Shown here in pieces: positions 40,210 through 50,009 of a DNA stretch of 64,000 bases. Every line of letters begins with the position of its first letter. The stretch's first letter is position 1. The stretch is from assembly GCA_037355855.1 (NCBI GenBank), contig CM074758.1, forward strand, positions 6,979,001-7,043,000, given 5' to 3'. Position numbers and translations under genes: made by a program. This stretch comes from Pseudo-nitzschia pungens (Eukaryota; Bacillariophyta; Bacillariophyceae; Bacillariales; Bacillariaceae). Below the pieces are notes generated by a model. That model was not told where the DNA came from. It saw only the letters and a program-made list of their open reading frames with translations, and did no database searches.

Positions 40210-42565
40210 GGTGGATGTCGATTGACCACCAATAGGAGGACGAGGAGGGCAATTTTCTCGATTGTCGACCGGCAGTTGTACCTCGTCGATTGATTCAGCT
40301 GTTGTCAACTCTGTGGGGGGTGCTGGTGGTGGTACCCCTGTTGCTGGTGATTTCTTTATTTTTTTATTCTTTTGCTCTCTTTTTTCCTTCCTTCTTGCCT
40401 TATCCTTGTCATACATTGCTTTGACTTTGGCGGAGGCTCTGGGCATATCTCGTCTTGATGCTTCTCTGGGACAATGGGACGCCACTTTGTGAACAGCTCC
40501 ATCTGCTTTATTGGAGGGATCCCTGGCGTACTCTCACAGTTGATTATAGTTTCCCGCTTCCTAAATCCTTCCTTCCTCTGCTCAAGCGTCATACCACCTA
40601 ACAGAATTTTTTGTGTCCAAGTCTTTCCTCCAATGCGATCCTGTTCCATTGTCATGTATTCCATACGAGAGTCATTTGCATGAAAGTTATGGGCAGTCAG
40701 GAGATCCTTGATCCTCTTGAAGACCTTGTTGGTGTATTCATCAAACTTTTTGAATTCACCTTCCTTCATAGTTACAACTCGAACTCGCTTATGTGTATCC
40801 AACTTCTTCAACAACTGATTGAACGTCCAAATATTTGAGACGCGATACTGCCTCTTGAGTATATTGAACCACCGGTCACACGCATTCTTTGTATGTCCTG
40901 CAATGTAGAAGATAAAGCTGATGCGCTTGAAATATCCAGCTTCGACAAGGAATGCAGCTAGTCTTAGAACAAAATTATTCTTGTTCTGTCCAGGGCAGTT
41001 GTCACACAGAATATTCAGCTCTTTTCCACACTCATCGGCGCGAAGCCAGCAGTTCTTTTCTTTCAAGTATTTCATCAGCATGGAAGCAACATGATTCCCT
41101 CCCTTTCCCCCTTGTCCCTTGTGATATACAAATGCGTCAAGGGACTCTCCGGGGACACCAAAGTTGACAATACCAAAAATAAAGACTCTCAGGGGGCAGT
41201 AATAGTAAGTCTTTCTGGGCTGAGTGGATCCGAGCTGTGGAAGACCAACATTTTGACTGTAGTCCATGGTTCGAACACGTTCAGCGTGTGGCTTGTTTGC
41301 CTTTGCATCCACACGTGCGCGATTCAATCTTGTCATTGGCGTATTTCCTCCGATCTTGAACCCTTTTCACATGGAGTATTGCTTCCCTCACTTGCTCCTT
41401 CATTTCCCTGGAGGTTGATTCTTGAACAATTGCTGGTAGTTCCATAGCAGGGAACATTTGTTCTGGAAGAGTGGAAGCTGTGGAACAGAACTCTAACATT
41501 TTTTCAACTTCGTTGCTGCTGGTGGCGGCAGTCGCCGGCGTCGTGTTTCTCCTTGCGAGGTGCTTCATCCTGTGGTAGTAGATATGGCACATTGTACAAG
41601 TGTCTTCGCGGGGCTTTGCAAGTTTCAAATGCTGGTAGTTGTCTGACCAGAAATTGCAGAAGGTAGACAAAGCACAGTATGGTTTTGCAGGGTCTTCTTC
41701 TGTTTCATTAAGAACATACCTGTAGCTGTTGCCCCTTCTCTGTACAAGCCATCCCCTGCTTTCAACAAATCGATGATACATCGCGCGCTTTGACTGATTT
41801 GATGGAAGCTCTCTGATCTCATCTTCTCCATCCCTTAATCCTACTCCTCCAATCTCACAAACAATTCTTGTTGACGTTGGCTCTGCAAACAAGGACATCT
41901 TCTGGAAGTAAAGGTGTAGATCTTCCCTGACTGCTGTATCAAATTCCCGACCATTCCCTGAGCATTTGTTCTTATTTCCATCCAGTGGTATGATGTTCTT
42001 TTTTACAGCGCTCTCACAAGTCTTCCATTTTTGAAGCCCAAAGTCCAGCAGAAAAGCAACAGCTGATCTGCAGATTTTATAGTTATCCATCCCTGACAAG
42101 TTCCCTTCTGGTCCTGCTGGTGGTGGTGGTGGTGGTGAGTCTTGTGAATTGTTAGTATTGATGACACAAGGGAACAAAACTCTCTGGGGATCAGCGCCAG
42201 CATCGGTTCTTGTCGTGTCCCTTCTTCCTTCTTCGGCGGCTGGAGAAAGAAAAGAAATGAAGTACTTCCGGTGTTCGACTGGCGGTCGTGGTGTAGTATC
42301 ACTAGTAGTAGTACTAGTATTTCATACTGCATTGTCTGCAGAAGTTGTGTATCTGATCCAATTCATGATAATCTCTTGTTGTTCTGCCCTTGTCTTCTTT
42401 GAAAAGAATACCATGTATTCCGCCACTGCTCTTCTTTTTTTCCATTCACCAAAGGATTCAAGGATACTGAGACAGGTACATCTGGATAGTTTGTCAACTC
42501 CTTTGCTTGGTACGTAGATCTTTTTGCAGTATGGAGGTGCCATATCAATCCATTTAACACAGTGC

Positions 42566-42866
42566 TGTGACGAGCTAGCGTAGCTAGCAGTCACGATTGA
42601 ATAATTAACCGAATCCCATATGGGAATCAAATATTATATATCCAATCATGAATACATTTCGGTTGAGTCCCAGAAGGTGATATATGCCTAATCGTGGGAG
42701 CCGACAGTGAATCAACATTTATGGCAAGAGCATGCCAAAATATGGCTATGCTCGGGACCTCAATTTTTATATGTTTCCATTCTTAATCCGCGTAACAATA
42801 TTTCATAAAGTATCTAAACATCACAATTTTCATACCACTCCGATATTTCTACTCTAGACCGTAACA
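42566..42866 (+). repeat. A' 5' LTR
   Basis: TGTGACGAGC...GACCGTAACA, 301 bp. Contains ATCCCATATGGGAATC and paired GCTAGC palindromes near its start, as in the LTRs of A, C and D. Confidence 0.95.
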
Positions 42867-42878
42867 CAGTAATTACTG
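42867..42878 (+). promoter_or_regulatory. Conserved palindrome at primer-binding position (A')
   Basis: CAGTAATTACTG directly after the 5' LTR, then TTTGTGCTTTACAGTAG. Shared with A1, C, D and E at the same place. Confidence 0.7.
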
Positions 42879-42986
42879 TTTGTGCTTTACAGTAGAAACA
42901 GTAGAAATCAGTACTGAATTCAAAACAATCGACCAAACCTCCCTTAACCTCAACAACAGAGGCACCTTGTACCTCCAACAAGCAAC

Positions 42987-44030
42987 ATGGCAGGCATCTA
43001 CAGAGAACCACCGGTCTCCTACAAGAGCTCTTTCGATAGCTCCAAGCCGAAACTAATCACGCTCTCGGTCTACGACAATGACGACCATTCCGACAGCGTT
43101 AAAATTCCCCTCTTCACCGACAAAGGAGGTCTAGAAGAGTTACTCCACACCAAAGAGGCCTTCCTGAACGCAGCAGAAGATCTAGGGGTACAGGACTCAG
43201 CGCTCATCCGATACTTCGGACGCTGCTTATGTGTTAGCGCCCAAACCGAATGGAGAGCCCTGACACGAAGCACCAGACCAAATGGACAAAGATTATATCC
43301 ACTTACAAGACAAGGATTCAATTCAGCCTTTGCAGCCTTTATTAAGTACTACTGCAATGCGGAAGATGCTAGGGATCTCATGCACATCTACCTCTGAAGC
43401 CCGGCATGCAAAAAGAAAGTAGAGTCCACCTGCAAAGACCACAACGATCGACTCCTTACTCTCATGAAATATACAGCAAAATTACATGGATATGTAAACA
43501 ACCTTGACCATCTCCAGCAAGTTACCATTCTCCTACACAGCTACCCGAACTCCTGGATTGAAGACTATGTACGCATCCACCAAGGGGTCACTCCGAACAC
43601 CACTACTCAGTTCATTGTCGACCACATGAGCAGTCTCGACCGGCTCAGCAAACAAAAGAACAACAAGAATAATGGAAGACGTTCCATCAATTCTAATAGT
43701 TCCAACAACAATAACAAAAAGCGCTCTGGCAACCAAAAGAATAATCCCAAGAGCAAAAAGAAATCCAACCCCTGCCGTATCCAAGGACATAACCACGACT
43801 GGTCCGAATGTCCCAGAAACAAATACTCAAAGAACTACAAAGGGCCCGGCAACAAAGCCCATGGCGCCACTTCCAGTCCTCCTGAAACCTTCCACTCACA
43901 TACTCATGATCTTTCCGGCAGTAATGAGTCTTTCCAAGCCCACATGAAGGCAGCGATGGAATCATATCACTCGGACTTTGGCAGCCGAACAGAAAGGAGC
44001 ATTGATGGTGAGCTCATTTGGCTCCCATGA
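42987..44030 (+). pseudogene. gag: A' gag with one nonsense codon
   Basis: Starts M-A-G-I-Y-R-E-P-P-V-S-Y-K. It reads as a complete gag except for TGA at 43395-43397, where A1 has an Arg codon (I-Y-L-R-S-P-A-C). The C-terminal half has the Asn/Lys-rich linker and finger C-R-I-Q-G-H-N-H-D-W-S-E-C. It ends W-L-P-TGA (44028-44030). The internal stop makes this copy non-autonomous unless gag is supplied by another copy. Confidence 0.88.
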
Positions 44031-47000
44031 TTGCAGCAGCAATCCTCCAAGAGACCCAAAGGTCCACCAAAACCAGCAATCACCTTGCCTCCGGCGCCAC
44101 AGGCCCTGGATGCCAGTCCAGCACAGCTGACTGGGATGACGCAAGGAGGAGATCTCCCGGAGAAAAAGGGGAAGGAACCTACAGGATGGAGTCCTGTTGA
44201 GCGCTTAGCAACGACTGCAACAGCAGCACAACCTGCAACAGCAGCAAAAACAGTTCGATTCTCAGAACAGAGCAATACGAACATGGATACGAATCGAATA
44301 CCGAATCGATCCAAGGGTACAACAGACGCGAAAGATAGTACAGCAGCAATAAATAGACCACTCGTGTCCCTGGCAAGAAATTGGTCCACAGGTACAGCAA
44401 AAAATCTCTATTGCAATACCCAAAACTCCAAAGACTACACCAAAGGAGGTGCGTTGGAGCAAAATTATTTAAAGCTGCTGTCGACTACTGGAAATCCAGT
44501 AGAACAGGCATCCCCGAATAAGAGCAACGTGGCTCCCATTCTTTTAACAAAAGTACAGTACATACAAGGCATACCAACAAAATCAAGACCACTACTCGCA
44601 CTACTAGATAGTGGATCATCCGGAACCCTAATCAACAAAAGGGCTCTGCCATTTGGCACACTACCAATCAGAAGCAAGCATCGAGTCATAACTACTACAG
44701 CAAATGGGAACTTCGATACTACAGAATACGTCATCATGAAGAACCTCAACCTACAAGAGTTTGGCAACTACACGATCGACAAACAACAAGCAAGACTCTT
44801 CCATTCACCCGACTGCAGATATGATCTAATACTAGGCAGAGACTTCCTCCACCTAGCACAGATCAACCTCCTATTCAAAGAAGGAGCAGTCCAATGGATG
44901 GATCGGACTATTCCAATGAAAGATACATCTCTATACCATGAGTCCGACTACACTACACTCATGGAAGAACTTGAAGATGCTGAACTCTTTGCTGATGATC
45001 TCTCCTTTGCCAATCCATACAAGTCCAAAGTTATTCTCGACAGAGCCTACCAAGAAACAGATCCATCCACAGTTGCACAACAACAATCACACATGTCCAA
45101 AGCAGAGCAACAACAATTCCAATCAATACTGAACAAGTATCCAAATGTCTTCAATGGAGAACTTGGCAAGTACCCTCACAAGAAGATCTCTCTAAGACTG
45201 AAGCCCGGATCCAAACCCATACACAAAAAGCCTTATCCAGTTGCATACAAAAGAGAAGACCTATTCAAAAGGGAACTCCAGAATCTCTGTAATGATGGAG
45301 TACTCAAGCGCTGCACTGGACCGGCCGAATGGGCATTCCCAACCTTTATTGTTCCAAAGAAAGACAACAGAGTTAGATGGGTATCAGACTTCAGAGAACT
45401 CAATGAACTCCTTGAGCGCCGACCTTATCCCATACCTAGGATACAAGACATCATGAATAAGAGGGGCAAGTATACTCATTTCACCAAGATTGACTTGTCC
45501 ATGCAATACTACTGCTTTGAACTAGACGACGCAAGCAAGAAACTCTGCACCATAGTCACACCATATGGTTGCTATGAATACCAAAGACTACCAATGGGTG
45601 TCAAAGTCTCTCCAGATGTTGCCCAGCAACTAATGGAAGATATCCTACAAGACACCAACTGCACTGTTTATATTGATGATATAGGCGTCTGGACCAATGG
45701 ATCCTTTGACCTCCACATGCAAACCATTGACAAGATTCTAAACCGGCTCAACGACAATGGACTCAAGTGCAACCCACTCAAGTGTGATTGGGCTGTACAA
45801 GAAACTGACTTTCTAGGCTACTGGATGACTCCCACAGCAGTTAAGCCATGGAGAAAGAAGATCGAAGCCATCTTACAAATGGATCGACCTCGAACCATCA
45901 CTCAAGTCAAGTCCTTCCTAGGAGCAGTAGGATACTACAGAGATATGTGGCCTCGCAGGTCCCATGTCCTAGCTCCTCTCTTCGATATCACTTGTACTCC
46001 CAAGCAGACTCCTCAAGCAGCTACCATCAAAGCCAAACAAAGAAAAGCTCCTTCAGCCTTCACTTGGGGACCTGCTCAAGATAAAGCCTTTCAAGAGATG
46101 AAAGCAATGGTGGCAGCAGATGCTCTGAACACCTATCCAGATCTAAACAAGCCCTTTGAACTGTACACTGATGCCTCAGACCTCCAACTTGGCGCTGCCA
46201 TAATACAAGATGGCAAGCCAATAGCCTATTGGTCCAAGAAACTATCTGATGCCCAAAAGAACTATACGACTATGGAAAAAGAACTCCTAGCGATTGTACT
46301 CTGCTGCAAAGAGTACAGGAAAATGCTCCTTGGTGGTGTTATCAATGTATACACCGACCATAAGAACCTCACCTTCCGGACGCTCTCAGTCCAACGAGTC
46401 CTCCGGTGGAGACTATTCCTAGAGGAATTTGGTGTAAACCTCACCTATGTTGAAGGCAAGAAGAATGTTCTTGCTGATACCTTCTCCAGGCTCCCCCGGA
46501 TGGATCCACCTACTGTGGGGAAGAAAGAAGCCCTTGGTAAGGGCACTCTTATCGATTTCTTGAAACTTGAAGTCCCTGAACAAGATGAAGAACTGTTTTT
46601 AACAGAGTTCCCGAACCCATTCCAGCACTTGTGCAATGACGCAGATCAGGAATTATACTCCTGTTTGCTGAACAATGAGTGTTTAGTCAACCTACCAAAT
46701 AATCAAGACATGGAATGTCCGGTTAACTATAACAAGATATACCTCCATCAGCAGAAGGATCCAACCATCAAGTTCAAGATTCAATCCAAAGCCTTCTTCT
46801 ACCAAGAATTAGAAGGCAACAAGATACTTTGCTACGCGAATCAAGCCAACCCGGACTGCTGGAGAATCTACATCCCAGCATCCCTCATTAATGATACCAT
46901 TAGGTGGTATCATCTTCTGTTGGGTCATTGTGGATCCACCAGATTACAACAAACTATATCAGCCCGCTTCTATGCTGACAATCTAACCAGCCTATGCAAG

Positions 47001-47927
47001 TCCTACATATGCCCAGACCACTGCATCAAGTACAAGAATCAGAATGCTCAATATGGCAAGCTACCACCAAAGGAAGCGCCACTGTCCCCATTTCATGAAG
47101 TACATGTTGACTTGATAGGCCCATGGAAAATCACAGCTCAAGGCAAGAACTACAACTTCAAGGCCTTAACTTGTATTGACCCAGTCACGAACCTCCTCGA
47201 AATCATCAGAATCAGAGACAAGTCCTCTCATCATGTATCAGACCAATTCAAGAATTGCTGGCTATCAAGATACCCAAGGCCTATGAGGTGCGTTCATGAC
47301 AATGGTGGCGAGTTTCTAGGCGCTGAGTTCCAAACTACTCTCAAGCAGTATGGGATACAAGCCATTCCAACCACAGTCAAGAACCCCCAATCAAACGCCA
47401 TATGCGAGCGCGTCCATCACACAGTAGCTGATATCCTACGGGTTCTCGTTCATGTTAATCCTCCACAAGCAAACACCAGAGCCAGCCAGCTCATGGATAA
47501 CGCCCTCGCAACTTGCATGCATGCGTCCAGATGCGCTGTCAATGCTGCCTTACAGGCATCCCCTGGATCCCTGGTATTCAATCGGGACATGCTGATAGAT
47601 CTACCATTAACTGCCAACCTATTGGCATTGCAACAACTAAGGCAGCAAGGCATTAACAAGGCGCTACTCAGAGACAATGCCAAACGCAAGGAACATACCT
47701 TTCAACCCAATGAGAAGGTATGGATGCAAGAACCAGACCCAGACAAACTACAGCCACGAAAGACAGGACCATTCACTATTACCCAAGTCCACGACAATGG
47801 TACTGTTAAAATTCAGAAGACTCCAACGGTCACTGAAACCGTTAACTTTCGTAAGCTAACTCCTTATAAAGAGCTCCCAACGGACCATACTGAATCTGAT
47901 GACTCAGTGATCCATTGGACAGCCTAA
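44031..47927 (+). CDS. pol: A' pol polyprotein, intact
   Basis: 1298 codons open from the codon right after the gag TGA; the first codon is TTG, not ATG, so pol is presumably made as a gag-pol readthrough product (inference). Aspartic protease L-L-D-S-G-S-S-G-T near residue 191; RT with F-R-E-L-N-E-L and Y-I-D-D near 546; RNase H with Y-T-D-A-S-D near 711 and Y-T-D-H-K-N. The integrase zinc domain (H-L-L-L-G-H...C-K-S-Y-I-C-P) is near 960, with D-D-E at about 1025 (H-V-D-L-I-G-P), 1088 (H-D-N-G-G-E-F) and 1124 (I-C-E-R-V). A C-terminal basic domain ends in S-V-I-H-W-T-A. All catalytic residues are present, making it the best reference pol of the A group in the window. Confidence 0.93.
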   Translation: MQQQSSKRPKGPPKPAITLPPAPQALDASPAQLTGMTQGGDLPEKKGKEPTGWSPVERLATTATAAQPATAAKTVRFSEQSNTNMDTNRIPNRSKGTTDAKDSTAAINRPLVSLARNWSTGTAKNLYCNTQNSKDYTKGGALEQNYLKLLSTTGNPVEQASPNKSNVAPILLTKVQYIQGIPTKSRPLLALLDSGSSGTLINKRALPFGTLPIRSKHRVITTTANGNFDTTEYVIMKNLNLQEFGNYTIDKQQARLFHSPDCRYDLILGRDFLHLAQINLLFKEGAVQWMDRTIPMKDTSLYHESDYTTLMEELEDAELFADDLSFANPYKSKVILDRAYQETDPSTVAQQQSHMSKAEQQQFQSILNKYPNVFNGELGKYPHKKISLRLKPGSKPIHKKPYPVAYKREDLFKRELQNLCNDGVLKRCTGPAEWAFPTFIVPKKDNRVRWVSDFRELNELLERRPYPIPRIQDIMNKRGKYTHFTKIDLSMQYYCFELDDASKKLCTIVTPYGCYEYQRLPMGVKVSPDVAQQLMEDILQDTNCTVYIDDIGVWTNGSFDLHMQTIDKILNRLNDNGLKCNPLKCDWAVQETDFLGYWMTPTAVKPWRKKIEAILQMDRPRTITQVKSFLGAVGYYRDMWPRRSHVLAPLFDITCTPKQTPQAATIKAKQRKAPSAFTWGPAQDKAFQEMKAMVAADALNTYPDLNKPFELYTDASDLQLGAAIIQDGKPIAYWSKKLSDAQKNYTTMEKELLAIVLCCKEYRKMLLGGVINVYTDHKNLTFRTLSVQRVLRWRLFLEEFGVNLTYVEGKKNVLADTFSRLPRMDPPTVGKKEALGKGTLIDFLKLEVPEQDEELFLTEFPNPFQHLCNDADQELYSCLLNNECLVNLPNNQDMECPVNYNKIYLHQQKDPTIKFKIQSKAFFYQELEGNKILCYANQANPDCWRIYIPASLINDTIRWYHLLLGHCGSTRLQQTISARFYADNLTSLCKSYICPDHCIKYKNQNAQYGKLPPKEAPLSPFHEVHVDLIGPWKITAQGKNYNFKALTCIDPVTNLLEIIRIRDKSSHHVSDQFKNCWLSRYPRPMRCVHDNGGEFLGAEFQTTLKQYGIQAIPTTVKNPQSNAICERVHHTVADILRVLVHVNPPQANTRASQLMDNALATCMHASRCAVNAALQASPGSLVFNRDMLIDLPLTANLLALQQLRQQGINKALLRDNAKRKEHTFQPNEKVWMQEPDPDKLQPRKTGPFTITQVHDNGTVKIQKTPTVTETVNFRKLTPYKELPTDHTESDDSVIHWTA

Positions 47928-47957
47928 GTATGGAATTCGTTCAATCATGGGGCACTA

Positions 47958-48258
47958 TGTGACGAGCTAGCGTAGCTAGCAGTCACGATTGAATAATTAA
48001 CCGAATCCCATATGGGAATCAAATATTATATATCCAATCATGAATACATTTCGGTTGAGTCCCAGAAGGTGATATATGCCTAATCGTGGGAGCCGACAGT
48101 GAATCAACATTTATGGCAAGAGCATGCCAAAATATGGCTATGCTCGGGACCTCAATTTTTATATGTTTCAATTCTTAATCCGCGTAACAATATTTCATAA
48201 AGTATCTAAACATCACAATTTTCATACCACTCCGATATTTCTACTCTAGACCGTAACA
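47958..48258 (+). repeat. A' 3' LTR
   Basis: 301 bp, identical to the 5' LTR except for one base. It is followed by the AGTGC duplication. Confidence 0.95.
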
Positions 48259-48496
48259 AGTGCTTTATCTTCTCCTCATCTGACATTCTTTTGTTTTCTT
48301 TCTTTCGGAAGGTGACAAATGGATGAGAAACACAATCAAAAGGAACAAAACCAATGCTCTCATCATCACTTGGACAGCTTTCCCCTCTTCTTCTTGTGTG
48401 GATCCGGATCCTTGCTTCATCGTCATCTGCTTCTTCTTGGCGTTGTTCTTCTTCTAACACCTCCTCCAGCGTGATCATTGAGCGTTTTAGTCTCAT

Positions 48497-48731
48497 GTTC
48501 TGCCTTGTTCAGAGGCACCCAGCAGCAGTAAGTATTGATCCCTGGCGTGTTAAGGAGGTAGTAGTCAAATACTAGCAGTAGAGGTGCTGAGCTGATGAGG
48601 TGCTCACACTAACTTCTTGTCATTGAGCTCATTGCAGGTGAGATTGTATCAATCGAAAATAAAAGAAGGAAGAAAAAAAAACATGGGAGTCTTGCTTTCG
48701 ATAAACAAAGAGAAACTCAACAATCCCGCAC
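48497..48731. other. Upstream region of the DUF7869-like gene, cut by B2
   Basis: About 235 bases between the gene's likely start codon (complement 48494-48496) and the B2 insertion. Any promoter of the gene would lie here and beyond 61216, on the far side of the 12.5-kb B2 insertion. No motif is recognised. Confidence 0.4.
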
Positions 48732-48736
48732 AGTGG

Positions 48737-48931
48737 TGCCGTACACCGAAATACAGTCACGAGTACACACGGGACTGGATTAAGGATAAGGATAAAAGAA
48801 AACAATCGGCGAGCCGATAGAATCGCTGATTGCCAGGGAGCTCTTAGAACTGTAGCAAGTAGACTAATCAATAGGGCTCACAATTTGCATATCAAAAATA
48901 TTCTAATCACTAGTAGACCCGGGGTATGGCA
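48737..48931 (+). repeat. B2 5' LTR
   Basis: 195 bp, unusually short for a Gypsy LTR. TG...CA ends. Confidence 0.93.
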
Positions 48932-49677
48932 TGATTTTAAAATCAAGCTGAGCGCTGATGACCATGAGCAGAAACGGACCGATCGACCGAAAAGGACCGA
49001 CGAGACCGAAAGACGGCCCAAAAATGGAGGCGCAGAGAAGCAAAACAGGGAGGAGGATATCCAGTGTCTGCAGCACTAAGGAACACCAACCCCAACAGCA
49101 GCTAGCTCCATCGAATGGAACAGCAGCAACAACAGAGACACCTAAGGACCTAAACAGGACCATGGTCGACAGCAGAAATAATCGAAAAATACGAAAATAT
49201 GTGCCAAAAAAGTGACACATAAATCAGTGAATGGACTAATTGGACCAACACCGAGGGGATGGACAGACCGAAGAGGGGATGCCAACCACAATCGAAATAT
49301 AGGGATATCCGGAAAGGTATATAATAAATACCCGAACACCACTAATCCCACGGGAAACGGGAAGTGGGACCGGCCCGGTGACCGCTTGACAGAGAAGCAA
49401 CGCCGGAGAACCACGGGAATCGAATCCCACAAAATAAAAACAGAAACAACTCCGGGGAACCACAGGATTCCCAGGAACTAAAGAGAGAAACAACTCCCAC
49501 CACTGAACAGACCAGGGGGGAAAATCAGTTATAACACGAGTTATCGCGAGAGCAGTGGAAAATCCAGCAAAAAGGACTGGAGGAGCTGAGCAATCATTCT
49601 TGCTCAATTTTGACACAAGCAACAAAGATAACAGAAATAGTGTAACTAGATTAAATAAAATAACCGATTAACCCACC
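48932..49677 (+). other. B2 leader between 5' LTR and gag
   Basis: 746 nt homologous to the B1 leader (37088-37838). It begins TGATTTTAAAATCA, itself a 14-bp palindrome at the primer-binding position. Minus-strand frame 48903-49220 and B1 plus-strand frame 37599-37907 encode similar peptides (L-G-V-S-V, S-L-V-L-Q-T-L-D-I-L-L-P-V). Whether that reflects coding or just DNA homology cannot be decided by eye. Confidence 0.6.
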
Positions 49678-49704
49678 ATGGCGTCTAAAGGAACCAAACA
49701 GAAA
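49678..49704 (+). pseudogene. gag: B2 gag, first nine codons
   Basis: ATG GCG TCT AAA GGA ACC AAA CAG AAA, cut by the LINE. The last 19 bases (49686-49704) are the target duplication repeated at 56341-56359. Confidence 0.9.
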
Positions 49705-50009
49705 TAATAATAATAATAATATACGTATTTAAATAACTTTAATCACCAAAGGTGAAACTAAATTACTCAGTCTGTAACCAGACTTTAACGTCGCCTCCAT
49801 CATAGAGTCAGGACCCCAAGTGGCAGAACGACAAATTTTCAAACAAACCTTGAACATCAAGCAGGGAAAAAGACAAACAAGTCCCACAAAATAGGGACTT
49901 GAGAGAAAGTGAAATGGGAAGGAAGATATTGGGATAAGATCCAGTATCAAAAGGGATGGGACAGGATAAGAAGCAGGAACAGAAGACAAAACCAAGGTAC
50001 AAAGTGTAA

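Larger units (their letters stand above)
42566..48258 (+). mobile_element. Ty3/Gypsy element A', full length, young
   Basis: 5,693 bp with 301-bp LTRs at 42566-42866 and 47958-48258 that I find to differ at one base (C/A in the TTTC-ATTC context). Target duplication AGTGC at 42561-42565 and 48259-48263. The internal part holds gag (42987-44030, one nonsense codon) and a completely open pol (44031-47927). The palindrome CAGTAATTACTG follows the 5' LTR. It interrupts the DUF7869-like gene. Confidence 0.95.
39729..48496 (-). pseudogene. DUF7869-like gene split by two LTR insertions
   Basis: Minus-strand coding pieces are 48496-48264, 42565-40215 and 39841-39729, separated by element A' and a solo LTR. 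Removing each insertion plus one 5-bp duplication restores the reading frame (K-H-C-V-K-W and S-T-S-T-M-V-G). The product would be about 900 residues: an acidic N terminus, a Cys/His-rich central region (C-T-M-C-H-I-Y-Y-H), then a conserved block (I-V-N-F-G-V-P-G, H-K-G-Q-G-G-K-G, C-D-N-C-P-G-Q-N-K-N-N, G-H-T-K-N-A-C-D-R) typical of the DUF7869 family, proposed to be RNase H-like and linked to transposases. The tail is Lys-rich, then Pro/Ala-rich. A frame change near 41300-41336 is a probable indel; another near 42240-42330 could be an indel or an intron. Function is not established. Confidence 0.75.
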
